Positions 14,762 through 22,912 of a DNA stretch of 62,874 bases are shown one piece after another (positions within the stretch are counted from its first letter, which is position 1; each line of letters starts with the position of its first letter). The DNA comes from Butyrivibrio sp. (GTDB lineage Bacteria > Bacillota > Clostridia > Lachnospirales > Lachnospiraceae). A program made the position numbers and the translations under genes. Below the pieces are notes generated by a model. The model was not told where the DNA came from, ran no database searches, and worked only from the letters and a program-made list of their open reading frames with translations. The stretch is from NCBI GenBank assembly GCA_022486625.1, contig JAKVKH010000022.1, forward strand, positions 1 to 62,874, read 5' to 3'.

Positions 14762-16195
14762 TTACTTTTCAAGTTCAGGATACTTCTCCTGTGCGGACTT
14801 ATAGAAATTATCAAGTGCTGTCTTTTCATCCACATTACCTTCGAAGTACTCGTGCATGGACTGCTGGAATGCTTCGTTCAGGCCCTGATCATAATCACTG
14901 ATATTGCTCATATCAATCTTCTTTGCTGCTTCTGCAAACAGTTTGATGTGATTCTGTCCGCCAAGGAAATCTGACTTGTAATCACTGTTTGCAATTTCAT
15001 TCATTGCTGTCTGGTTGTTGGTGTAATCCTGTGTATCCAGTGTGATCTGCTTCATTGTGTCCTTATCACAGGTCATGCGATACATCAGGTCCTTGATAAA
15101 CGGAATGTTATCTGTTCCCTTTGCTGCGCAGAGCCATGTGCCGCCCCAGTAATACGGCTGAGGGCCTTCACATACACCATAGTCTCCGAAGATACCGTTG
15201 CCGACCTTTGCTTCTGCATTTGCATCTGCAAGAGAGTTGCCAAGCAGTGTGAAGTTGATGCCCCATGTAGAATAGAAGAAACCGAATACCTTTCCGTCCG
15301 GACCCTGATCTGCACTCCATTCAGGAGACCACAGCGTTGTCTTGTTGTTATAACCCTTATCTGTATAATCCTTGGTCTGTGCAACCCACTTTTCAAGATT
15401 AGGATCGATGACGATCTTGGTGCCGTTTACCCACGGTGCAGATACGTTATTGGAGAATGCACGGAAGGAATCATCATAACCGGACAGCATGAAATAGCCT
15501 TTGTCCTTCATTTCCTTTGCAACAGTATTGAACTTGTCCCAGTCACCGATTGCTGCCTGTACCTTGTCCGGATCATCAGTTCCGAGAACAGCCTTGGCAA
15601 TGGAACGGCGATATGCGAACAGTCCGGGTGTTGCCTGCCAGCTTGTTGCCTTCTGTTTACCATCAACAGTTACGATATCCTTTGTATACTGATACTGATC
15701 CTTAAGATCATCCTGTGTCAGACCGACGTCTCCTACGACATCCAGTGCGTAATCTGACTTGGTATACTTGCTGGCATAGTCAGCTTCGATCAGGAACATA
15801 TCCACCTTATCGTCTGTTGCTGCCGCATCCTGTCCCTGCAGTGCTGCATCCAGGTTGTTCTGATATGCATTGTTATCATTTGCTACAATCACAAAATTCA
15901 CTTTGACGCCATGCTTGTCTGCAAGATCCTTTGCATATGCTTCATAACGGCTCTTGAATTCGTCATTCCAGCAGTAAATATTAACTACCTTTCCTTCTTC
16001 TACTGAAGCGCTGCTATCTGCCGCTGCTGTCTCTGTGCTGCTTCCTGAAACACTGCTGTCTGCTGCCGATGATGTTCCTGCTGCACTGCTGTCTGCCGTG
16101 CTGCTTCCTGCAGTACCTGCTCCGTTTCCGCAGCCCGCAAGCATGGTCACACCCATTGCTGCGATCAGAAACAAACTTACCATTTTCTTCTTCAT
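14762..16195 (-). CDS. extracellular sugar-binding lipoprotein of an ABC transporter
   Basis: A 477-residue solute-binding protein of the carbohydrate ABC class. The signal peptide ends in MLAGC (Cys22), followed by a Ser/Thr/Ala-rich tether to about residue 75. The mature domain starts with VVNIYCWNDEFKSRYEAYAK, the usual first strand and helix, and contains the aromatic-rich GPQPYYWGGTWLCAA segment typical of the sugar cleft. The start ATG is nine bases after GGGAGG; longer frames run into the leader. It is first in the operon with two permeases. With GH16, GH3 and GH94 nearby, a beta-glucan oligosaccharide is the probable ligand (inference). Confidence 0.9.
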   Translation of the reverse strand: MKKKMVSLFLIAAMGVTMLAGCGNGAGTAGSSTADSSAAGTSSAADSSVSGSSTETAAADSSASVEEGKVVNIYCWNDEFKSRYEAYAKDLADKHGVKVNFVIVANDNNAYQNNLDAALQGQDAAATDDKVDMFLIEADYASKYTKSDYALDVVGDVGLTQDDLKDQYQYTKDIVTVDGKQKATSWQATPGLFAYRRSIAKAVLGTDDPDKVQAAIGDWDKFNTVAKEMKDKGYFMLSGYDDSFRAFSNNVSAPWVNGTKIVIDPNLEKWVAQTKDYTDKGYNNKTTLWSPEWSADQGPDGKVFGFFYSTWGINFTLLGNSLADANAEAKVGNGIFGDYGVCEGPQPYYWGGTWLCAAKGTDNIPFIKDLMYRMTCDKDTMKQITLDTQDYTNNQTAMNEIANSDYKSDFLGGQNHIKLFAEAAKKIDMSNISDYDQGLNEAFQQSMHEYFEGNVDEKTALDNFYKSAQEKYPELEK

Positions 16196-16222
16196 TTGAA
16201 TCCTCCCATTTTTTACAGATCC

Positions 16223-16252
16223 GAGACCTTTGTCTGTCTTTGACAAAGTCTC
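16223..16252 (-). promoter_or_regulatory. 5'-leader hairpin of the sugar ABC operon
   Basis: GAGACTTTGTC and GACAAAGGTCTC pair with one bulge in the untranslated leader of the binding-protein mRNA, ending about 28 bases before the start codon. It lacks a T run, so mRNA stabilisation is more likely than termination. Confidence 0.4.
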
Positions 16253-16304
16253 TGTTTCTCTTGCTTACAACCGATATACTACTCTCTGATCCTGTTTGAA
16301 ATAT

Positions 16305-16339
16305 ATTAGATCAATTGCAAAAATATCAGATTCATGTCA
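16305..16339. promoter_or_regulatory. probable AraC operator upstream of the transporter operon
   Basis: Two direct half-sites, ATTAGATCAA and ATCAGATTCA, are spaced by 20 bases (two helical turns). The right half lies in a 22-base block (16318-16339) that is repeated exactly upstream of the GH94 gene at 25727-25748, in the same orientation relative to the leftward operon. It sits in the divergent region between the binding-protein gene and the AraC regulator gene. Confidence 0.65.
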
Positions 16340-16394
16340 TATTAGTAGCAAAGAAATGATACATCAATGCACTCACGGACACAGGAGGCAGCGC

Positions 16395-17135
16395 ATGGAA
16401 CTGAATCACGAATGGAACCGCAGAGAACTCGACCAGCATGAACTGAATGAGGCACACCGTCCCATGGAGGATGAGTATGCCTTCTACAATGCCGTCAAGG
16501 ACGGCGATATGGAATATGTCAGGGAAAACTGTGCAAAAGGCGCCTTTACGAACCCTGAAGGAATGGGGACTCTTTCCAGAAACAGCCTGATGAACATCCG
16601 GTACCACTATGTCATTACCGTGGCACTGATCACGAGGCACTGTGTGGAAGGCGGAATGGAGCTTGAGCAGGCATACCGTCTCAGCGACTTCTACATTCTG
16701 AAAATGGATTCCTGCAGTTCGGTATCCGAAATTGCCAGTCTTCATAATGATATGGTTCTCGATTTTACCGGCAAAATGAGCCTGTTGAAAAAAAAATCCA
16801 TCATTTCCAGATCCATCATACAATGCACGGATTACATCTATACACACCTGCATGAGCGGATTACCGTTGACGTTCTCGCTGAATATACCGGTCTGTCCGC
16901 CAGCTACCTCTCCCGTCTGTTTAAAAAAAATCTTGGTCTGTCCATCAGCGATTATGTCCGTGAAAAAAAGATTGAAAAAGCTGAAAATCTTCTGAAATAC
17001 TCTGATTACAGCTATATCGAAATTGCCAACTATCTCTCCTTTTCTTCTCAGAGCCACTTTATACAGACTTTCGAAAAGCTGACCGGCATGACACCGAAAA
17101 AATACAGGGACAAGCAGTACCACACAACATGGTAA
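16395..17135 (+). CDS. AraC family regulator of the beta-glucan locus
   Basis: A 246-residue regulator. The C-terminal 100 residues form the AraC DNA-binding domain (ITVDVLAEYTGLSASYLSRL, FKKNLGLSISDYVREKKIEK, then IANYLSFSSQSHFIQTFEKL and GMTPKKYR). The N-terminal 140 residues are a helical sensor-like domain (DEYAFYNAVKDGDMEYVREN), seen in clostridial regulators of sugar genes, with no cupin motif. The start is the ATG after AGGAGG, 33 codons into the longest frame. It is divergent from the transporter operon, and the duplicated operator implies that it also controls the glycosidase operon. Terminators separate it from GH16. Confidence 0.85.
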   Translation: MELNHEWNRRELDQHELNEAHRPMEDEYAFYNAVKDGDMEYVRENCAKGAFTNPEGMGTLSRNSLMNIRYHYVITVALITRHCVEGGMELEQAYRLSDFYILKMDSCSSVSEIASLHNDMVLDFTGKMSLLKKKSIISRSIIQCTDYIYTHLHERITVDVLAEYTGLSASYLSRLFKKNLGLSISDYVREKKIEKAENLLKYSDYSYIEIANYLSFSSQSHFIQTFEKLTGMTPKKYRDKQYHTTW

Positions 17136-17167
17136 ATCAATCGAGGTGCAAAGGCGCCTCGATTGAT
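17136..17167 (+). terminator. hairpin directly after the AraC gene
   Basis: ATCAATCGAGG and CCTCGATTGAT form a perfect 11-bp stem starting at the stop codon. It has no T run and probably works together with the stronger terminator ten bases downstream. Confidence 0.5.
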
Positions 17168-17176
17168 GGAAGTCGT

Positions 17177-17212
17177 AAAAAAGTCCAGGTGCAGCAGCAC
17201 CTGGACTTTTTT
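17177..17212. terminator. strong bidirectional terminator between AraC and GH16 genes
   Basis: A perfect 16-bp stem (AAAAAAGTCCAGGTGC and its complement) with the loop AGCA carries A/T tracts on both sides. It ends both convergent genes; the final T run touches the GH16 stop codon. Confidence 0.9.
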
Positions 17213-20118
17213 TATTTCTTTATTACGCTGACATCACTAAGTTCAATCTGTGATGCCGGACTGTTATCTATCTTTCCCATCGACAGTACAAAAGTCATGT
17301 CCGGATCACTTTCCTTATCCTGCCCTACAGTAATCGTATCCGATACTTCCTTTTCCTGTCCTGCTTCCAGTGCAATATCCGATCCGCCATACCAGTCGTA
17401 TTTCGAATTCAGAAATGCATATCTGACCGTTCTGCTCTCTGAAGATTTTATTTTGAAACTGACCTGATAGGATGCTCCCTTTTCCAGATGCAGACCGCCC
17501 TGTTTCAGCTGCACATGCCAGTCCGCATCGCCCACAGCAGTGATATCGCAGTTCATTCTGCCATCCTCAAACGTCATATCTGCTGCTGCCGGATTCTGTA
17601 CATACTGTGTCCAGTTGTCGCTTCCCTGTGCGAAATCTCCGTTCTGAATCAGCTGTGTACCGGCTGCAATTTCTTCCGGATCTGCAGGCTGCTCCGGTTT
17701 TTCGGGATCTGCAGGTGTCTCCGGATCTACAGGTACTTCCTGATCTGATACTTCCTTTACTTCAATATTACGAATATGCACCACATGTGAATCTGTAATC
17801 CGTTTGCCGCCGACTGCGCCCATCGATATGCTCAGAATCGTCTCCGGATCAGTATCCCTCTCCATGCGGAAGGCATGCGAGAAATGCTGACTTTCATCTG
17901 TCAGAGAAATGACATTGCTTCCGGAATATGGTGTCCAGTCATTATCCTGTGAACCGTCTCTCTGAAGCGCATACATGATATCACGGTCTGTTGTCGCATC
18001 CGCATCAAAGGACACTCTGTAGCATTTGCCTTTTTCCAGTCTGATATGGCTCTGCTTCAGCTGAATCTTCCAGTCCGCATCACCGGTATCTTCTATTTCC
18101 GCTGCAAATTCCTTTTTCCCGTCACTTTCTTCAATGCTGTGGCTGACGCTTCCGGAAATACCGCTGTCTGTAAAGAATTCATAATGCTTCATTCCGTTTG
18201 TAAAATCACCGTTGTAAATGCATTCTCCATCCTGAAGTACATCAGGCTGATCTGTGTGCTCTGTCTTTTTCACTTTCTCCAGACGTACACCGGTAATATG
18301 TACTGTCGCCGTGGATTTCTGATTGCCGAGATTGAACTCGATTCTGCCGTTCGGATCGGAATCCTGTGTCATATCAAAATCATAGGAATAGGACTGACGC
18401 TCTGTTCCCAGCTTCACTCTGGTATCGTCCATGTAACGGATATAGCCGTTATCCGGTGCAGAGACATCTGTAATCATCGTACGTACATCATCTGCCCATG
18501 CATCAAAACTCAGCCTGTAGGTATAGCCTTTCTGCATTGGCTGATCTGCCTGTACGAGCTGCACACTGTAATCAAGATTTCCCGCATCCTGTGTCTGAAT
18601 ATGCATACACTGATCGTGAATGGATGCATCTGCCTTACCGGTTTCCGCCAGCAGGAATTTCCAGTTCAGATCATCATCAAGGCCTTCCTCTTCACTGAAA
18701 TTTCCGTTTCTGCAATAATTTCCGGTAGAATCCGGATCGCGGAAGTTCGATGCTGCTTCCGGTTTTTTCACGTTCTCATCATAGGAACTTTTCTGATATA
18801 CCCTGACATAGTCTACGCAAAGCTGCGCATTGTCATCAAACTTTGCATCCTCGTCCGGATATCCCGGCCAGCTGCCGCCGACGGCAAGATTCAGGATCAT
18901 GTAAAAAGGCTGATTGAACGGTGCCGGATAAGGTTCCTCTTCCCCGCCGCTCTTTTTGGTAAACCAGTTATCCGTACTGTAATATTTCTGCCCGTCCATG
19001 TACCAGGTAATGCTGCCCGGTTCCCAGTCGCAGGTAAAGGTATGATAGCCTGAAGCATAATCTGTGTCCTTCGCCTGAACGGATCCCTGGCGCTGCATAT
19101 GCGGCTCTCCGAAATGAAGCGTACCATATGCGGTATCTGTTTTATCACCAAGAACTTCCATGATATCGACTTCTCCGCACTTGGGCCACTGTCCGTAGAG
19201 ATTTTCATCTGTAGGCATCATCCAGAATGCGGGTAAAAAGCCTTTGCCGGATGGAACCTTGATTCTTGCTTCAAATCTTCCATACTTGAAATCATGCTTG
19301 TTCTGAGTATTGATACGGCCTGAGGTATAGCTCACCTTTCCGTCCTGATCTACAGTTTTCACTGCTCTGATAATCAGTTTGCCGTCCTTTACACATATAT
19401 TCTGCGAATCATCCACATATTTCTGCAGTTCCTGATTTACCCAGCCCGGTTCATGATATTCATAATTCCAGTCTGCTGTATTTAAGGAATTTCCGTTAAA
19501 CTCATCCTCCCATACAAGATGATAGCCGTCCTGTTCTGCTTTTCCGGCCATTCCTGCATTCTGTGAAGGTGTCTGTGCGGCGTTTCCCGGCGTCTGACTG
19601 CCGCTGCCTGTGCTGCTTTCATTCTGGCTCTGAGTCTGCGGGGTATCAGACTGCGTATTCTGCAATGTCTGTGCCTTTTTTCTTGTGGCACCGGCTACCT
19701 TTGCATCCTTTGGCACTGCTGCCTGCACTGAGCTGCCTGTGCCTGCTTTTTTTGCTGTTTTTTCTGCCACAGCCTCTTTCTTCTTTTTCTGAACTGCTGT
19801 CTTTGCCACCTTCTGATTCTCTTTCTGTTGTTTCTGACCGTTTCCGGCATCCGCCTTTGCAGAAACGAATGTCGCAGCATCTGCCGCGCTGCTTTCTGAA
19901 TCTGCAGCCGGCGCCTGTGTCACATCCGCAGACTCTCCCTGCGTGCTCTGTGAATCTGCCGCAGGCGCTTCCACCATATCCGTTCCCGATACGGTTGCAG
20001 CACTGTCTGCAGTACCTCTCTCTGGTCCGCACGCCGTCATTGTCAATGCCGCAGACAGCAATGCCGATAGCATGATTGCTGCCAGCTTTACTGATTTTCT
20101 GCCACCCATAAATTTCAT
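17212..20118 (-). CDS. secreted GH16 beta-glucanase lipoprotein with CBM4/9-like domains
   Basis: A 968-residue cell-surface endo-beta-glucanase, probably a laminarinase or lichenase. The lipobox TMTAC places the acylated Cys at residue 30, followed by a long Ala/Lys/Gln-rich tether to about 190. The GH16 domain (about 195-450) starts VWEDEFNGNSLNTADWNYEY and holds the catalytic GEVDIMEVLG motif: nucleophile Glu316, Asp318 and acid/base Glu321. Three beta-sandwich domains of the CBM4/9 type follow, each opening with an NGNF or NGDF motif. ATG follows GGGAGG. It is the last gene of the GH94-GH3-GH16 operon and would release oligosaccharides outside for the transporter. Confidence 0.9.
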   Translation of the reverse strand: MKFMGGRKSVKLAAIMLSALLSAALTMTACGPERGTADSAATVSGTDMVEAPAADSQSTQGESADVTQAPAADSESSAADAATFVSAKADAGNGQKQQKENQKVAKTAVQKKKKEAVAEKTAKKAGTGSSVQAAVPKDAKVAGATRKKAQTLQNTQSDTPQTQSQNESSTGSGSQTPGNAAQTPSQNAGMAGKAEQDGYHLVWEDEFNGNSLNTADWNYEYHEPGWVNQELQKYVDDSQNICVKDGKLIIRAVKTVDQDGKVSYTSGRINTQNKHDFKYGRFEARIKVPSGKGFLPAFWMMPTDENLYGQWPKCGEVDIMEVLGDKTDTAYGTLHFGEPHMQRQGSVQAKDTDYASGYHTFTCDWEPGSITWYMDGQKYYSTDNWFTKKSGGEEEPYPAPFNQPFYMILNLAVGGSWPGYPDEDAKFDDNAQLCVDYVRVYQKSSYDENVKKPEAASNFRDPDSTGNYCRNGNFSEEEGLDDDLNWKFLLAETGKADASIHDQCMHIQTQDAGNLDYSVQLVQADQPMQKGYTYRLSFDAWADDVRTMITDVSAPDNGYIRYMDDTRVKLGTERQSYSYDFDMTQDSDPNGRIEFNLGNQKSTATVHITGVRLEKVKKTEHTDQPDVLQDGECIYNGDFTNGMKHYEFFTDSGISGSVSHSIEESDGKKEFAAEIEDTGDADWKIQLKQSHIRLEKGKCYRVSFDADATTDRDIMYALQRDGSQDNDWTPYSGSNVISLTDESQHFSHAFRMERDTDPETILSISMGAVGGKRITDSHVVHIRNIEVKEVSDQEVPVDPETPADPEKPEQPADPEEIAAGTQLIQNGDFAQGSDNWTQYVQNPAAADMTFEDGRMNCDITAVGDADWHVQLKQGGLHLEKGASYQVSFKIKSSESRTVRYAFLNSKYDWYGGSDIALEAGQEKEVSDTITVGQDKESDPDMTFVLSMGKIDNSPASQIELSDVSVIKK

Positions 20119-20146
20119 ACCTTTTCCTCCCGTAGTATCTCTTTTG

Positions 20147-22912
20147 TTACCTCTTTCTCTGGCCGTAGATACAGAGCCTGCTGACTGCAACATCTTTTTC
20201 CCTGTGCGCCAGCCGGACATAATGATTGCCCTCTGACAGCATCAGCAGAAATTCTCTGATCTGTACCTGCCTGCCGTTTGTTCCCCGCAGACTGATCATC
20301 TTACGGTAAATATTATCTATATAAACAGATACAGCGATCTGTGCCTGCTCTACGGATTCCGTGCGATACACAAGTTCCAGATTGTAATCGCCTTCTTTGT
20401 TCACCTGAATTCCCCAGTTTTCATCCGTTTCCCAGAGGTCTCTTGCTGCTTCCCCGTTAAAAATGATTTCCGGTTGTTCCTTTGGAATAACATGGAAAAC
20501 ATTCACCTGTCCGGCTGCTGCAACATTCCCCGTCATTTCCTGCCGTGCAGCTTTTTTCTCCGGATGCAGCAGTGTTTCCATTGCCGGCGTCTTTAAGATA
20601 AACTGCAGAATATCCGCAGCATTGCGCTGCAGCTCCCATCTCTTTACAACACCCTGCTGCAACATTTTCAGTACATCGTCCTTCTGCAGTTCTTTCTCTG
20701 CATCCGCACAACACATATAAAGATCGTTCTGCGCAATTACCATGGGTGCCCTGACTGTCTTGTCATCCTCCTGATCAATCCAGTTGGCCGTTCCCCACCA
20801 GTCTGTCATGACGATTCCTTCAAACCCCCAGTCCTTCCTTAAGATCACGCTGTTCAGGTCGCGGTTTCCGGCCGTCCAGTATCCATTTACCGGCCCGTAA
20901 GTTGTCATCACAGATTCGGCGCCGCCTTCCTTTACCGCCAGTTCAAAACTTTTGAGGTAAATTTCACGAAGTGCTCTCTGTGATACCACCGCCTCGATCT
21001 TTGTCCGGTTCTCCTCCTGATTGTTGGCACAGAAATGCTTGATCGTCCCAAAAACCTTCCCATGTGCAAGTCCCCGGATCTGTGCCGCCGCCATTTTTCC
21101 CGTCAGAAGCGGATCCTCGGACATATATTCAAAATTCCGTCCGTTCAGCGGATGCCTGTGAATATTGATTCCCGGCCCCAACAGTACATCAATGTCATTC
21201 CCATACAGTTCCTGTCCAAGGCAGGTAAATAGCTGTTCTACAAGCTCCGTATTGAATGAACAGCCAAGTGCCGTTCCGTTCGGCAGCGAAAAAGCCTGTG
21301 TCCCGCAGTCCATACGAATTCCGGACGGACCATCCGCGCAGCAGGCAACCGGAATCCCAAGCTCTGAAAGATGCTTTGTGACCCCTCCGAAAGCCCCTGC
21401 CGTTCCGGGTGTTACCTTACTGCTGCACATTCCTTCTCCATGAAACAGACCAATCAGATCTTCATCCGAAAGCTGTCCGATAAACTGCTGCAGCGTAATT
21501 TTCCGGGTCGCAACATCCTTCAGCTGATAGCCGCAGTCGCCCGTGTATGGGATCTGCTGCCCGTGCCGTTGCTGATCTTCCGCCACTGAACCCGGAATTT
21601 CTTCCGGCACAGCTTCATACACCACCTGATATTCTCCGTCCTGCGTGGTAAAAACCTTCAGCCGTGTAAATGCTTCAGGCGGCGCACAGGCAGATGTACA
21701 CTTCTCCAGAATCTGCAGATCCTGCCTCCATCCACCGGCATAAACCGCTCTTCTGACATCTGTCCCCGCATATACTTCATATCTTCCTGCTTCGAGCAGC
21801 ATACAGTCCGGGTGCCCGGTTTCTCCGAGATCATCAAAACTTGCAAAATATATTTTTTTACAGGAGACCATAACGTCTATGCTCTCTCCGGGCTGCAGCT
21901 CCGGCGTTTTGTAAAATCCCGCCAGAACCCGCGCAGGCTTCCCGAGTCTGCCCTGTGGCAACCTGATATAAACCTGCGTCACTTCTTTTCCCGGACGCTT
22001 TCCGATATTTTTCACACAGACACGGACACGGATCTCATCCTGAAAATCGAACTCAAACATCCCTTCTGTCTGAAATTCGGTATAGGAAAGTCCATAACCA
22101 AAGGGATACAGTACCTTGTCTGAAGCCAGTGTTTCAAAATACCGGTAACCCACATAAATATCTTCCCTGTAATAATTTTTCCTTTTATTTCCAAAGTTCT
22201 CGTATGCAGGATAATCACTGATATCACGTGCAATGGTATCCGTCAGTTTTCCGCAGGGATTTACGCGTCCTGTAAGGACATCCGCTACCCCGTTTCCTCC
22301 CTCCTGGCCTCCCTGCCATACATACATGACCGCTGCCGGATGATATTTCTCCACCCACTTCATATCTATGATGTTCCCGGTATTCAGAAGCACAATAGTT
22401 CGTTTAAATGCACTGCTGACTTTCTGAATCATCTGCTCTTCCGTTTCTGTCAGCAGATAGCTTCCGGGTTCTGCGCTGTTATCCTGATCTTCTCCTGCCG
22501 TCCGCCCGATGATGACGAGTGCTGCGGTGCAATTACCATCCAGTGCAATATGCACCAGATCATCTGTCACCGGCATTTCCTTCTGCGACCAGGGCACCGT
22601 TCCCCAGCCATGACCTTCATCTGCCGGATTGCTGCCAATCCAGGCTTCATATGCTTCCAGAACGCTTTCTTCCAGCGTAATCTCCGGACGCTTAAGCAGT
22701 GCATCCAGTATACTGACCACATAAGCCGTATTGACCATTCCGCCAGAACCAAGACCACTTTTGTAGTAATTCCAGGCGGATCTGCCAAACACTGCAATGT
22801 GATCCCCCTTCTGAAGCGGCAGGGCACGGCAGTCATTTTTTAAAAGGACGCAGCCTTCTGCCGCTGCCTGTCTTGCAAGTAATGCATAGGTTTTACTGTC
22901 TGTCTGCTTCAT
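20147..22912 (-). CDS. GH3 beta-glucosidase with inverted domain order
   Basis: A 921-residue beta-glucosidase family protein without signal peptide, so cytoplasmic. The usual C-terminal alpha/beta domain comes first (residues about 10-250, CVLLKNDCRALPL), then a fibronectin-III-like domain (about 290-395, VTQVYIRLPQGRLGKPARVL), then the TIM-barrel domain (about 470-740) with KHFCANNQEENRT and the nucleophile in GIVMTDWWG (Asp704). A last 110-residue beta-rich domain has no name I can give. This inverted order is known in rumen and gut Firmicutes enzymes. Its start overlaps the GH94 stop by four bases. It would hydrolyse imported beta-glucosides to glucose. Confidence 0.9.
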   Translation of the reverse strand: MKQTDSKTYALLARQAAAEGCVLLKNDCRALPLQKGDHIAVFGRSAWNYYKSGLGSGGMVNTAYVVSILDALLKRPEITLEESVLEAYEAWIGSNPADEGHGWGTVPWSQKEMPVTDDLVHIALDGNCTAALVIIGRTAGEDQDNSAEPGSYLLTETEEQMIQKVSSAFKRTIVLLNTGNIIDMKWVEKYHPAAVMYVWQGGQEGGNGVADVLTGRVNPCGKLTDTIARDISDYPAYENFGNKRKNYYREDIYVGYRYFETLASDKVLYPFGYGLSYTEFQTEGMFEFDFQDEIRVRVCVKNIGKRPGKEVTQVYIRLPQGRLGKPARVLAGFYKTPELQPGESIDVMVSCKKIYFASFDDLGETGHPDCMLLEAGRYEVYAGTDVRRAVYAGGWRQDLQILEKCTSACAPPEAFTRLKVFTTQDGEYQVVYEAVPEEIPGSVAEDQQRHGQQIPYTGDCGYQLKDVATRKITLQQFIGQLSDEDLIGLFHGEGMCSSKVTPGTAGAFGGVTKHLSELGIPVACCADGPSGIRMDCGTQAFSLPNGTALGCSFNTELVEQLFTCLGQELYGNDIDVLLGPGINIHRHPLNGRNFEYMSEDPLLTGKMAAAQIRGLAHGKVFGTIKHFCANNQEENRTKIEAVVSQRALREIYLKSFELAVKEGGAESVMTTYGPVNGYWTAGNRDLNSVILRKDWGFEGIVMTDWWGTANWIDQEDDKTVRAPMVIAQNDLYMCCADAEKELQKDDVLKMLQQGVVKRWELQRNAADILQFILKTPAMETLLHPEKKAARQEMTGNVAAAGQVNVFHVIPKEQPEIIFNGEAARDLWETDENWGIQVNKEGDYNLELVYRTESVEQAQIAVSVYIDNIYRKMISLRGTNGRQVQIREFLLMLSEGNHYVRLAHREKDVAVSRLCIYGQRKR

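Noticed and set aside
18046..19053. 335-codon plus-strand frame opposite the GH16 gene
   Set aside because: Composition is typical of an antisense shadow; the opposite strand has clear catalytic and binding domains.
19563..20075. Plus-strand frame opposite the GH16 linker
   Set aside because: It mirrors the Ala/Gln/Lys-rich tether of GH16 and has no start signal.
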